Positions 41,492 through 49,876 are shown, counted from the first letter of the stretch. The stretch is 64,000 nucleotides of DNA from CAZGOM01 sp964542875 (GCA_964542875.1 CAZIWA010000013.1:10181-74180); one strand, 5' to 3'. Program-made: numbers and translations. Notes: generated from the letters alone by a model not told the origin.

Positions 41492-41911
41492 CTATTCGGA
41501 AATGATGTCGTCGTTGGTGCCGGGGGCTTCGTCAGGGCCGGGGGAGACGATGGTGTAGGGTTTGCCGTGGAGCCCGGGCTGGATGTAGGTGAAGGAGTGT
41601 CCCCAGACGTCGGTTTCGATTTTTGCGCCGTACGGGCCGTGCCAGTTGGGGATGGAGGCCGCGGGTTCTTTAATGAGGACGTGGAGGCCTTCCTGGGAAG
41701 AGGGGTAGCGGCCGGTGTCTTTCTTGAATTGCTCGAGCGCGGTCTGGATTCCTCGGATGGTGTGCTGGGTGCGGCGGATTTTGGCGTCGTCGAGGTTGAC
41801 CGTGGGCATGAGGAAATAGACAAGGAAAGCCAGGAAGAAGCAGAGGATGACAGGGGGTGCCCAGGTTTTCATAAGGAGATTCGGAGGCTGCTTGGAATGG
41901 AGCTTGCGCAT
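41492..41911 (-). CDS. GspG-like protein with a membrane anchor but no prepilin motif
   Basis: 139 residues. The C-terminal part is a type II secretion GspG core: TQHTIRGIQTALEQFKKDTG, RYPSSQEGLHVLI, NWHGPYGAKIETDVWGHSFT, and an acidic end (SPGPDEAPGTNDD) like the calcium-binding loop. The N-terminus, MKTWAPPVILCFFLAFLVYF, is hydrophobic but lacks the G-F-T-L-[IL]-E processing site. Starts at 41911 (MRKLHS) and 41872 (MKTWAP) are both possible; neither has a clear Shine-Dalgarno. It may be a membrane-fixed relative of the major pseudopilin. No other secretion gene is adjacent. Confidence 0.72.
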   Translation of the reverse strand: MRKLHSKQPPNLLMKTWAPPVILCFFLAFLVYFLMPTVNLDDAKIRRTQHTIRGIQTALEQFKKDTGRYPSSQEGLHVLIKEPAASIPNWHGPYGAKIETDVWGHSFTYIQPGLHGKPYTIVSPGPDEAPGTNDDIISE

Positions 41912-42044
41912 GTATGTTAGCGAGGGAAAGGGGAAGCAATTGAAGCGGTGCGTGGCGATGTGGGCTTTGACGGGTGAGTGAACCGGTTTACACTGCTGTG
42001 GGTTCCACGATTCGCACACATGCATTTCAAACTCGGAGCGCTCC

Positions 42045-43046
42045 ATGGCACGCAGATACTCGGTCATTTTGGGCAACCTTGGCAATACCAAAGACCGCTT
42101 TTGCGGAGGATACAAGGAAAACCCGGACACGGTGACGATGCTGGCGCTGGCGGCGAAGATCCCGCATGTGGAGGGGATCGAGCTGGTGGGGACGTGGGAT
42201 ATCCGTCCTGACAATGTGCAGGTGATGAAGAAGGCACTCAGCGACAACGGCAAGAAGTGCGTGTCGATCATCCCGGATTTGTTTGCAGACAAGACCTGGG
42301 GACGGGGCAGCTACAGCAGCAACGACCCGGTGGTGCGGCAGAAGGCGCTGGACTACTCGCGCAAGATGTGTGACATCGCCAAGGAAATGGGATGCCCGCT
42401 GATGAATATCTGGCCGGGGCAGGATGGGTACGACTACCTGCTGAATACGGATTATGACTCGGCGCGAAGCTGGTTCTGCGAAGCCGTGACGACACTGGCG
42501 ACGGAGTACCCGGACCTGCGTTTTGCCCTGGAATACAAGCCCAAGGAGCCGCGATGCCGGAGCTACATCGCGACGATGGCCGATACGCTCTTGATGTGCC
42601 TGGATACCGGCAAAAACAACGTGGGCGTGTGCATCGACACCGGGCACGCTTATGTGGCGCAGGAATCCGTGGGCGAAGCCATCGTGCTGGCCAAGCGCGC
42701 CAAAGGCGGCTACCCCGACACCGCAGGCCGGCTGTTTCATATGCACTTCAACGACAACCACGGACAGTGGGATGACGACATGATCGTGGGCACCGTGCAC
42801 AGCACGACCTACATCGAGACGCTCTACTGGCTCGACAAGATGGGGTACAAAGGTTGGCTGTCGATGGACCAGTACCCGTACCGTGAGGACGCCGCCGGCG
42901 CGATCGGCGAGAGCATCCTGTGGCTGCGGCAGTTTGATGAGGTCGTGCAAAAGGGGCGCGCGGAGATCGATGCGCTGATCGCCAAAGGCGATGCGGTGGC
43001 GACCTCGCGGTTTTTACGCAAGAACCTTGGACCCGGGCAGGCATAA
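42045..43046 (+). CDS. Sugar phosphate isomerase/epimerase family protein (xylose-isomerase-like TIM barrel)
   Basis: 333 residues, cytoplasmic. A TIM barrel of the AP-endonuclease-2/xylose-isomerase-like family. Metal-ligand positions are visible: Glu in RFALEYKPKEP, Asp and His in VGVCIDTGHAYVAQ, His in RLFHMHFNDNHGQWDDD, and a late acidic strand in GWLSMDQYPYRED. NIWPGQDGYDY is typical of a subgroup in sugar catabolic loci. The exact sugar is unknown. GGAG lies 6 bases before the ATG. It is a single gene between minus-strand neighbours. Confidence 0.85.
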   Translation: MARRYSVILGNLGNTKDRFCGGYKENPDTVTMLALAAKIPHVEGIELVGTWDIRPDNVQVMKKALSDNGKKCVSIIPDLFADKTWGRGSYSSNDPVVRQKALDYSRKMCDIAKEMGCPLMNIWPGQDGYDYLLNTDYDSARSWFCEAVTTLATEYPDLRFALEYKPKEPRCRSYIATMADTLLMCLDTGKNNVGVCIDTGHAYVAQESVGEAIVLAKRAKGGYPDTAGRLFHMHFNDNHGQWDDDMIVGTVHSTTYIETLYWLDKMGYKGWLSMDQYPYREDAAGAIGESILWLRQFDEVVQKGRAEIDALIAKGDAVATSRFLRKNLGPGQA

Positions 43047-43186
43047 GGGCAGGGGGGATCTTAGAGGGGAATCAAGAGAGCGACACGGATAGCCTGAATA
43101 GAGATGTAGACGTGCTGGGCGAGGGGATGCAGAAAAGACATGCTCACGCGGGAAAGCATCGCGCGCGGCATTGGCGTTTGGGTGGG

Positions 43187-43474
43187 TTAGTCGGCTTCGT
43201 CGAATTTGCGGTTGACGAGATCGACCAGGGCGGCGAGGGCTTTGGGGGCGTCAGGGCCTTCAACGACGATGTCCAGTTCAGTACCCATGGTGGCGGCGAG
43301 CATCATCATGTGCATGATGCTTTTGCCGTCGACTTCCAGGTCCTCTTTACGGACCAGAACAACACTTTGAAATTCGTTGGCTTTGTCAACGAAACTCATC
43401 GCGGGCCGGGCGTGAAGGCCAAGGCGGTTTTGGATCTTGACTCTCGCGGTGCAGGATCCTGAGGTGGTGTTCAT
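43187..43474 (-). CDS. HPr-family phosphocarrier protein
   Basis: 95 residues, cytoplasmic. Carries phosphate in the phosphoenolpyruvate phosphotransferase system. NRLGLHARPAMSFVDKA contains the active-site His, and DGKSIMHMMMLAATMGTEL contains the regulatory Ser position with a Met-rich helix. The context (PTS EIIA(Ntr), hibernation factor) suggests the regulatory nitrogen-type PTS rather than sugar transport; no EIIB or EIIC is in the window. It lies 449 bases after ptsN in the same direction, too far for a confident operon. Confidence 0.93.
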   Translation of the reverse strand: MNTTSGSCTARVKIQNRLGLHARPAMSFVDKANEFQSVVLVRKEDLEVDGKSIMHMMMLAATMGTELDIVVEGPDAPKALAALVDLVNRKFDEAD

Positions 43475-43923
43475 ACCTAGCGCTCTCCACGGCGAAGTCC
43501 AAAACGATTAAATCGACCGGTTTCCAAGACGCGTTTAGAAGAAAACGCGAGGACGGGCATTCACCGGCGCGGAACAAGTCCTAAAACAATAACGTCCGGA
43601 TCGAAGGTTTCAACTCGGAAGCGGATTTAGGGGAAGATTTTTAGTGGGATAGGGCCGGCCGTGGAGGCATTAAGGGGCGCAGCGGCGGGGAGAAGCTTTG
43701 AAAATGGCTGGTTGGAGATTGTTGGGAGAGGTCTTTGTGCGTCCATCGAGGGTGCAAAAAGAAACTCTCCATCATCGTGAGGCTCGCGCTCGCGGACTCG
43801 CGACACCGACGGCTACAAATACCTTTGCCCCCTGTCAGGGCTTGGCTTGAGGCGCCAGTGTTGGGCCACTGACTCATTCGTGCGATTGATGGAGAGGCGG
43901 TTATGCAGGTCGCCTCTTCAGGA
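43475..43923. other. 449-base interval without a recognised gene
   Basis: Between ptsN and the HPr gene I find no supported gene. An inverted repeat AGAGGCG/CGCCTCT lies at about 43893-43917, just after the ptsN stop. It lacks a T-run on either side, so it is not a standard terminator. CCATCGAGGGTG at about 43743 recurs near 50528. Confidence 0.4.
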
Positions 43924-44397
43924 TTATTTGATGATGCCGGCGTCGGTTTCGAGGATGAGGTCCCAGACGTGCTCAGGCTTGGTGGCCTGTTTGAGGAATT
44001 TACGGAAGGTGTCGTTGAGGAGGCTGTTGAAGATGACTTCCATGGCCTGGATGTGGAGATCGGGCTGGTCGGCGGGGCTCAGGACGAGCATGACGCTGTA
44101 GACAGGCTGCTTGTCCAGGGCGTTAAAGTCGACGCCTTTCTGGCTGATGCCCACGGCGACGGTCATTTTCTTGACTTTGGGATGCTTGACGTGGGGGACG
44201 GCGACGCCTTTGCCAAAGCCGGTGGAGCCTTTGGATTCGCGGTCGATGATGGATTTAACAAGGTCGTCCTTGGCGGTTTTGGGGGCGACGCCGGTGGCCA
44301 GAAGGAGCTCGACGAGCTCGACGATGGCTTCGTCACGTTCGGTGCTTTGGATGTCGGCGGTGATGGCTTGCTTGGCAATGATCTCCTGAAGCTTCAT
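43924..44397 (-). CDS. ptsN: PTS EIIA component, nitrogen-type (PtsN-like)
   Basis: 157 residues from MKLQEII. An EIIA fructose/mannitol-type domain: GFGKGVAVPHVKHPKVKKMT contains the phosphorylated His (the one in VPH), preceded by AKDDLVKSIIDRESKGSTG. No transporter domains are attached, and the neighbours (hibernation factor upstream, HPr downstream) match the rpoN-linked PTS-Ntr set of many bacteria. It probably acts as a phosphorylation-dependent regulator. AGGAG lies about 10 bases before the chosen start. A large hairpin lies upstream at 44462-44509. Confidence 0.88.
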   Translation of the reverse strand: MKLQEIIAKQAITADIQSTERDEAIVELVELLLATGVAPKTAKDDLVKSIIDRESKGSTGFGKGVAVPHVKHPKVKKMTVAVGISQKGVDFNALDKQPVYSVMLVLSPADQPDLHIQAMEVIFNSLLNDTFRKFLKQATKPEHVWDLILETDAGIIK

Positions 44398-44461
44398 CGG
44401 GGTAGGTCTCCTGGGAAGGTCCTTTGGATCGGAATTCGGCGGAACGGTTTTGGATTGTTGT

Positions 44462-44509
44462 CGGCCTGTCACGGGTCCTGAAGTTCGGGGGAGGGCCCGT
44501 GACAGGCCG
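44462..44509. promoter_or_regulatory. Long perfect hairpin between hpf and ptsN
   Basis: CGGCCTGTCACGGG (44462-44475) pairs with 44496-44509 over 14 bases, and inner bases extend it by about three more. No T-run follows on the minus strand, so it is more likely an RNA processing, stability or protein-binding element than a terminator. Confidence 0.6.
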
Positions 44510-44556
44510 GCAAACTGTTACAAAGAGTTTGCACGGCGCGTATTTCGGAGGGGGGA

Positions 44557-44874
44557 TTAGCCCGCAGCGGAAGTGTGACCCTTGTGGGTCTTGGTCTTTT
44601 CCTTGTAGTCGCGGAGCTGACGGACGACTTTGTCTACGAGGCCGTCGATGCAGCCGTAGAGGTCTTCGCCGTGCACTTTGGCGACGAAGTGTTCGTGGCG
44701 GTCGACGTGGATGATGCCTTCAACTTCAAAGGCGTGCGCGTCATGCTTGCCCAGGACGAGTTCGATCTTACTGATCGTGTTGAGATAGTGTGGCAGCTTG
44801 TTCATCTTTTCCTCGGCGAAGGTCTTGATTGCCGGGGTGATTTCCAGATGCTTACCGGAGACGATGATCTGCAT
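44557..44874 (-). CDS. hpf: Ribosome hibernation promoting factor (sigma-54 modulation protein family)
   Basis: 105 residues from MQIIVSG, the short form. Binds the 30S decoding region to inactivate ribosomes under stress. MQIIVSGKHLEITPAIKTFA and EEKMNKLPHYLNTISKIELV match the family start; HVDRHEHFVAKVHGEDLYGC and IDGLVDKVVRQLRDYKEKTK match its end. AAAGGAG sits perfectly before this ATG, ruling out the ATG 54 bases upstream. It lies between DUF502 (63-base gap) and ptsN, a common rpoN-region order. Confidence 0.93.
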   Translation of the reverse strand: MQIIVSGKHLEITPAIKTFAEEKMNKLPHYLNTISKIELVLGKHDAHAFEVEGIIHVDRHEHFVAKVHGEDLYGCIDGLVDKVVRQLRDYKEKTKTHKGHTSAAG

Positions 44875-44936
44875 TGCGTACTCCTTTCGCACGCGGTCTT
44901 GGGGCGACGGGCCCGGACCCTTATTCATTACGAAGT

Positions 44937-45815
44937 CTATGCTACACCGGAACCGCCGGGCTGCTTAATTTCGATTTGATTTTGGTTGTGGAAACCGGGT
45001 GATGAAATGTTTGGCTGATTGGCGACGCCGGGGATGACGACGCCTGCGGAGACGATGAATTTGAGGGCTTCATCAATGGACATGGAGAGAGGGACGGTTT
45101 CGGTTTCGGGGACGGTGATGACGTAGCCGGAGAAAGGGGTGGGGGTGCTGGGGACGTAGACGCTGACGCAGGGAACGCCCAGAGTCTGGCGGAGCTGGGG
45201 GAGGGAACTGCCAGTGACGAAGCCGACCATCCATGCGCCTTTGCGGGGGAACTCCACGGCGACGACGCGGGAGAACTGCATGGTTTGCTTGTCCTGGCCG
45301 CCTACGAGGAAGTCGGTGATTTGTTTGAATGCGGGGTAGAGCTGGGCAAAACCGGGGACGCGCTGGGCCTGGGATTCAAGATACTCAAAGAGCTTTCGGC
45401 CAAAGAGGCTGCCGAGAATGGCGCCAATGGCTGCGAGGAGGATGACGGCGAGGATGAGGCCGATGGTGTCCAGCGGGTAACGGCTGTTTTGCCAGGAGGC
45501 ATCCAGAGCGGAACGGCGAGCCATGAGGGCAAGAGCCTGGTCGTGATCAGGGAGCGCGTTGAGCTCCGACCGCTGAAGCGGGGAGAGGCCTTCTTCGTAG
45601 CTGGCGATGTAATCCTTGGAAAGAACGGGGTACGGCGTGGCGTAGAGCATGCCTTCGCGGACCAGGCCGTTGATGGGCTTGGCGATGTTTTCCTTAAGAA
45701 AACCGTAGGCGAAGATGAGCAGCCAAAGGGTGAGCAGCGTGGGCAGGAGCATGGTGAGCCCACGTATGAAGAAGAGTTTGAAGGTGGCGAATCTGGGTGG
45801 TTTGAGCGTGGTCAT
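44937..45815 (-). CDS. DUF502 family membrane protein
   Basis: 292 residues. A first transmembrane helix (FIRGLTMLLPTLLTLWLLIF) and a second (DTIGLILAVILLAAIGAILG) are followed by GRKLFEYLESQAQRVPGFAQ and the conserved VAVEFPRKGAWMVGFVTG and VPSTPTPFSGYVITVP blocks, the signature of DUF502 proteins. Between the helices is an unusual ~70-residue insert (PVLSKDYIASYEEGLSPLQR onward). The function is unknown; plant and bacterial members are linked to membrane stress or trafficking. It is the first gene of the minus-strand run that continues to hpf and ptsN. Confidence 0.85.
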   Translation of the reverse strand: MTTLKPPRFATFKLFFIRGLTMLLPTLLTLWLLIFAYGFLKENIAKPINGLVREGMLYATPYPVLSKDYIASYEEGLSPLQRSELNALPDHDQALALMARRSALDASWQNSRYPLDTIGLILAVILLAAIGAILGSLFGRKLFEYLESQAQRVPGFAQLYPAFKQITDFLVGGQDKQTMQFSRVVAVEFPRKGAWMVGFVTGSSLPQLRQTLGVPCVSVYVPSTPTPFSGYVITVPETETVPLSMSIDEALKFIVSAGVVIPGVANQPNISSPGFHNQNQIEIKQPGGSGVA

Positions 45816-45937
45816 GGTGTGGATTCATTATAAGAGTGGGGAGTGGCGGGGGGTTATCGGGGGAATCTGGAGGGACGGGAATTACGAAGTATGAATTACA
45901 AGTCAGTGGGGGAAGAGAAGGTTTGTTTCAACGAAAA

Positions 45938-45976
45938 ACCGGCGGAGAGGTTTTGGTCTCTCCGCCGGTCTTTTTT
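45938..45976. terminator. Bidirectional terminator after glnB
   Basis: A perfect 12-bp stem ACCGGCGGAGAG / CTCTCCGCCGGT with an eight-base loop, a T-run on the plus side and an A-run (T on the minus strand) on the other. It lies 50 bases after the PII stop and serves the minus-strand amt-glnB operon. Confidence 0.92.
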
Positions 45977-46021
45977 GTTTGCGTCAGTTTGTCTTGAGTG
46001 TTTGCTCAGACGTTGTCGTGT

Positions 46022-46375
46022 TTAGTGTCCGACGGGGGTGACGGCTGCGACGTCTTCTTCGCCGGTGCGGATCCGGTAGACCTTGTCCACTGGGAGGACG
46101 AAGACCTTGCCGTCGCCGACTTCGCCGGTTTTGGCGGCGGAGAGGATGGCTTTGACGGCGGGCTGAACGAAGGGTTCGGAGACGCCGATTTCGATGCGGA
46201 TCTTGTCGTGGAGCTCGATCTTGACGGTGGTGCCGCGGTAGTTTTCGACTTCTTCGGTTTCGCCGCCGTGGCCTTGAACCTTGGAGATCGAGAGACCGTA
46301 GACTTCGGCCTTGTAGAGGGCCTTGAGGACGTCATTGAGCGAGTCGGGACGGATGATGGCAACGATCAACTTCAT
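46022..46375 (-). CDS. glnK: PII nitrogen regulatory protein, T-loop without Tyr51
   Basis: 117 residues. Senses ATP/ADP and 2-oxoglutarate and controls the ammonium channel and other targets. MKLIVAIIRPDSLNDVLKAL opens the fold, and GDGKVFVLPVDKVYRIRTGE is the PII C-terminal signature. The T-loop GGETEEVENYRGTTVKIEL keeps Tyr46, but position 51, the uridylylated Tyr of proteobacteria, is Val; position 49 is Thr where cyanobacteria have the phosphorylated Ser. Its start overlaps the amt stop by four bases, the classical amtB-glnK coupling, and AGGAG lies 8 bases upstream. Confidence 0.94.
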   Translation of the reverse strand: MKLIVAIIRPDSLNDVLKALYKAEVYGLSISKVQGHGGETEEVENYRGTTVKIELHDKIRIEIGVSEPFVQPAVKAILSAAKTGEVGDGKVFVLPVDKVYRIRTGEEDVAAVTPVGH

Positions 46376-47808
46376 GCCTTGGCTCCTGCTACTTGGGTGG
46401 AGGTGCTGGTGGACGCGGATTTGATTTCATCAGGGAGGACGAGGATGGCAGCTTCGCCGTTGGAATAGGCTTCTTCGCCGTGCTGGGAGATATCCAGGCC
46501 GGTGCCCTGTTGCTTGTCGGTGGCGCGGATGCCGATGACAGCCTTGAGGACCAGGAGGAGGATGGCGGAGACGATGCCGGAGTAGACGATGGTGGCGATG
46601 ACGCCCTTGGCCTGGATGACCAGCTGCGCGCCCATGTTGTAGTCGGCTTTGATGGCCGAGTTGGCAACGGAGGAGGCGAAGACTGCGGTGAGCATGGCGC
46701 CGGTGACGCCGCCGAGGCCGTGGGCCGCGACAACGTCGAGTGAGTCGTCGAGCGCGGTCTTGGCGCGGTAGACGATGGCGAAGTAGCTGGGGAAGGTGGC
46801 GATGGCGCCGATGGCCAGCGCGCCCATGGGTTCAACGAAACCAGCGGCGGGGGTGATGGCGACGAGGCCAACGACGATGCCGGTGGCAGCGCCGACGCCC
46901 GTGACCTTACCGGTGCGGATGAGGTCAAGGATGGCCCAGAGGACCAGGGTGGCGGCGGGGGCCAGGAAGGTGTTGACGAAGGCGTAGGAGGCGACAGCGT
47001 TGGGGCTCAGAGCGGAGCCGGCGTTAAAGCCGAACCAGCCGAACCACAGGAGCCCGGCGCCCAGGAGGACGAAGGGGACGTTGTGGGGGAGGAGAGCCTG
47101 CTTGCCGTAGTCCTTGCGCTTGCCAAGGATGAGGGCGGCGACGAGGGCGGCGGCGGCGGCGTTGATGTGAACGACGGTGCCGCCGGCGAAGTCCAGGGCG
47201 CCTTCAACGAAGAGCCAGCCGTTGGCCTGCCACACCCAGTGGCAGACGGGGGAGTAGACCAGGAGGGACCAGAGGCCCAGGAAGATGACGTAGGGAACGA
47301 ACTTCATGCGTTCCACGATTGCGCCGGAGATCAGCGCAGCGGTGATGACGGCGAAGGTGGCCTGAAAGGCGAAGTAGAGGACGTGGGGGAGGGTGCCGTT
47401 GGCGGAACCGTCCACACCCTTCATGCCGAGGAAGGAGAGGTCACCGATCCAGGCGTTGCCTGCGCCGTAGGCGAGGGAATAACCAGCCAGCGCCCAGACG
47501 ATGGTGACGACACCCAGGGCGATGAAGCTCATCATCATGGTGTTGAGCATGTTCTTGGAGCGGGTGAGCCCGCCGTAGAAGAACGCGAGAGCGGGGGTCA
47601 TCAGCAGCACGAGGGCTGAGGAGACCAGAATCCAGGCAGTGTCAGCGGCATTGATGGCCGCAGCGGCGGCTGCGGGCGCGGCTTCCGGCGTTGGAGCCGG
47701 AGCAGGCGCGGTTTCAGGTGACTGTGCAAAAAGCATCGCCGGAGCGGCGACGGCCAGAGTCAGGGCGATCATAGGCCCGAACCGGCTAATCCAAGAACGA
47801 CTTCCCAT
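46372..47808 (-). CDS. amtB: Ammonium transporter
   Basis: About 478 residues. Trimeric Amt/Mep/Rh ammonium channel. A signal-like N-terminus (FGPMIALTLAVAAPAMLFAQ) and a Pro/Ala linker precede 11 helices. LTRSKNMLNTMMMSF, YFAFQATFAVITAALISGAI and FAGGTVVHINAAAAALV (with the first pore His) are characteristic, and VVAAHGLGGVTGAMLTAVFA holds the second pore His. The start MGSRSW is chosen because GAGGAGG lies 7 bases before it, inside the alternative longer reading. It is coupled to the PII gene and preceded by a sigma-54 promoter at 47871-47888. Confidence 0.94.
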   Translation of the reverse strand: MGSRSWISRFGPMIALTLAVAAPAMLFAQSPETAPAPAPTPEAAPAAAAAAINAADTAWILVSSALVLLMTPALAFFYGGLTRSKNMLNTMMMSFIALGVVTIVWALAGYSLAYGAGNAWIGDLSFLGMKGVDGSANGTLPHVLYFAFQATFAVITAALISGAIVERMKFVPYVIFLGLWSLLVYSPVCHWVWQANGWLFVEGALDFAGGTVVHINAAAAALVAALILGKRKDYGKQALLPHNVPFVLLGAGLLWFGWFGFNAGSALSPNAVASYAFVNTFLAPAATLVLWAILDLIRTGKVTGVGAATGIVVGLVAITPAAGFVEPMGALAIGAIATFPSYFAIVYRAKTALDDSLDVVAAHGLGGVTGAMLTAVFASSVANSAIKADYNMGAQLVIQAKGVIATIVYSGIVSAILLLVLKAVIGIRATDKQQGTGLDISQHGEEAYSNGEAAILVLPDEIKSASTSTSTQVAGAKA

Positions 47809-47870
47809 TGGCATCCTCCTCGCCATGTGCGAATTGGGTTAGCGCACGCGCGCCGACCCCGATGACGTAT

Positions 47871-47888
47871 AAGCAAGCGTCGTGCCAG
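47871..47888 (-). promoter_or_regulatory. Sigma-54 (RpoN) promoter of amtB-glnK
   Basis: On the minus strand the sequence is CTGGCACG-ACGC-TTGCTT, a perfect match to YTGGCACG-RNNN-TTGCW with the -24 GG and -12 GC at the right spacing. Transcription would begin near 47862, leaving a leader of about 53 bases before the chosen amtB start. Nitrogen-limited control through NtrC or a similar activator is expected. Confidence 0.85.
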
Positions 47889-48388
47889 AGTTGAGTGCCT
47901 GATGACGAGGCAGTGGGGCGAGGGGTGGTGAAAATGGGCTCAAATGTGCTGAAAACAAGACGTTAACGAGATGTGAGGACGGATACGAAAGTGATTAAAA
48001 TTTACATTTATGGTGTTGACATTGGGGTTTGAGGAGGGGGCAAGCGAGGATTTAGGAGGCTTTTAGGTGTGGCGGCGGGTGAGGCGTGCCTAGTTTTTGG
48101 GCACGGTGTCGGAATGCGGGTGCATCCAGTGCAATCGCCTTTGGACAATGCGAAGGCGCATGCGCCCAGGAGGGTGTCGGGTTTTCGGCTTGTCAGGGGG
48201 GCTTTGAGAAGCCTGGTTCATCCCAGGTGCACGACTCTTATAAGTAGACTCAAACCGGGATCAACCCAGTTCTGGGACACGCGATAACCCGGTCCCCGAC
48301 ACTCCGAACGCTTGGGCTGTCGTCGAATGCGATCACCTTGGGGTGGATCAGAGGCAGAGGGTTACGCGGGGGTGAGTGACGGTGGAGA
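47889..48388. other. Regulatory interval between amtB and the MFS gene
   Basis: About 500 bases without a supported gene. It should hold upstream activator sites for the sigma-54 promoter, but I recognise no clear NtrC pair. A short CGTGCC/GGCACG hairpin lies near 48086-48105, and TGCATCCAGTGCA at about 48121 is the only symmetrical candidate. Confidence 0.35.
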
Positions 48389-48418
48389 TTGGGTTTGATG
48401 AAAGAATAGTTGTATAAT
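48389..48418 (+). promoter_or_regulatory. Sigma-70-type promoter for the MFS gene
   Basis: A perfect TATAAT (48413-48418) lies 18 bases after TTGGGT (48389-48394). The gene start is 47 bases downstream of the -10 box. Confidence 0.55.
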
Positions 48419-48464
48419 GCAAGTGTCGGGTGGGTGAGGTTGATATGATTTGCCACTTCATTTT

Positions 48465-49856
48465 ATGAGCGAGCCCGTGACAACATCTTCAGAGACGACT
48501 CCGATCAGACCCGGCGAAGTGCTGGGACAGCCTAATTTCACGCGGTACATGATCGGCGCGTTCATGGGGTACAACGGGCTGCTGATGGAGACGTTTGCGC
48601 TGGGTTGGGACTTATACGACAGGACCCGGGAGCCGGGGAAGATTGGGATGATCGGGCTGGTGCAGGTGATTCCGGTGATGCTTTTTGCGTTGCCGGCGGG
48701 TCACATCGCTGACATGTTTGACCGGCGCAAGGTCTTGCTGGTGGCGCAGTCGGTGATCGTGCTGGCGACATTTTCGCTGGCGATGGTTTCGTGGCTTGCA
48801 CCGCATGACCTGATCTGGCCGTTGTACCTGTGTCTGCTGGTGAGCGCGATCGGCCGGGCGTTTGCGGGGCCGACGCGGTCGGCGCTGGTGCCGCAGCTTG
48901 TACCGGCGCGGCTGCTGCCAAGTGCGATCAAATGGACCAGCGGGGTGTTTCAATCGACGGTGATCATCGGGCCAGCGGTGGCGGCGCTGCTCATCTGGCT
49001 GGGGCGCAATTCGTCTTCAGAGTATTGGAAGGCTCACGCCGCGATGCCGGTGTATTTCCTGACCAGCGCGATGTGTCTTGGGTTTTTGCTTGCGATCTAT
49101 TCGCTGAAACTCGCACCGGCGGTGAGGACGTACAAGGCGATGTCGGTGGCGTCGCTTCTGGAAGGGCTCAAGTTTGTGATCCAGACGCGCGTGATTCTTG
49201 CATCCACGCTGCTGGATATGTTCGCGGTGCTGCTGGGCGGAGCGGTGGCGCTGCTGCCGGTGTTTGCCAAGGACGTCCTGCATGGGGGGCCGTTTGGCGA
49301 AGAGGCGATGCTGTGGGCGCTGAGGGTGGCTCCTGCTGTGGGGGGGCTGCTCATGTCCGTGGCCATCATGCGGACGCAGATGCTCAACAGGGCGGGCCGG
49401 GCGCTTTTGTGGTCGGTGGCGATGTTCGGGGTGTGCACGATCGTGTTTGGACTTTCGACGAGCTTCTGGCTGTCGCTGCTGATGATCGGGCTGACAGGTG
49501 CGTTTGACATGGTGAGCGTGATCGTGCGGCACACGCTGGTGCAAACAATGACCCCTGACGCGCTGCGTGGCCGGGTGAGCGCGGTGAACGGGTTGTTTAT
49601 CGGCATTTCCAATGAACTGGGGGATGTGGAATCAGGGTTTGTGGCGCAGTGGCTGACGGTGCTTTATCTACCGGTGCTGGCTGCGCCGGGGATGGCGCAC
49701 ACGCAGGAGCAGATCCGAACTGCGGTGGTGAAGGCAAGCATGATGACGGTGGCCGCGGGGGGTGTGGGGACGATCCTGGTGGTGATCGCGATGTGTTTTG
49801 TTGCGCCGGGGCTGCTGAAGCTGGGTCGGCTGGAGGATATGGCGCGGAAGGATTGA
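48465..49856 (+). CDS. MFS transporter (EntS/DHA-like exporter type)
   Basis: 463 residues with about 11-12 transmembrane helices. After a short polar N-terminus (MSEPVTTSSETTPIRPGEVL), FTRYMIGAFMGYNGLLMETF starts helix 1. The MFS loop motif G-x3-D-x-x-x-R is present as GHIADMFDRRKVLL, followed by AIGRAFAGPTRSALVPQLVP, typical of the enterobactin-exporter-like branch. The second half begins TRVILASTLLDMFAVLLGGA. It probably exports a small metabolite or drug; the substrate is unknown. It is a single gene with its own promoter. Confidence 0.88.
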   Translation: MSEPVTTSSETTPIRPGEVLGQPNFTRYMIGAFMGYNGLLMETFALGWDLYDRTREPGKIGMIGLVQVIPVMLFALPAGHIADMFDRRKVLLVAQSVIVLATFSLAMVSWLAPHDLIWPLYLCLLVSAIGRAFAGPTRSALVPQLVPARLLPSAIKWTSGVFQSTVIIGPAVAALLIWLGRNSSSEYWKAHAAMPVYFLTSAMCLGFLLAIYSLKLAPAVRTYKAMSVASLLEGLKFVIQTRVILASTLLDMFAVLLGGAVALLPVFAKDVLHGGPFGEEAMLWALRVAPAVGGLLMSVAIMRTQMLNRAGRALLWSVAMFGVCTIVFGLSTSFWLSLLMIGLTGAFDMVSVIVRHTLVQTMTPDALRGRVSAVNGLFIGISNELGDVESGFVAQWLTVLYLPVLAAPGMAHTQEQIRTAVVKASMMTVAAGGVGTILVVIAMCFVAPGLLKLGRLEDMARKD

Positions 49857-49876
49857 GGGTTTGGGGGGAGGAAGAT

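Noticed and set aside
41912..42292. Upstream extension of the GspG-like gene
   Set aside because: It would overlap the start of the sugar isomerase gene on the other strand and adds sequence without resemblance to the family.
48100..48140. Possible NtrC site TGCATCCAGTGCA upstream of amtB
   Set aside because: The spacing and arms do not match the usual GCAC-N6/7-GTGC arrangement well enough.
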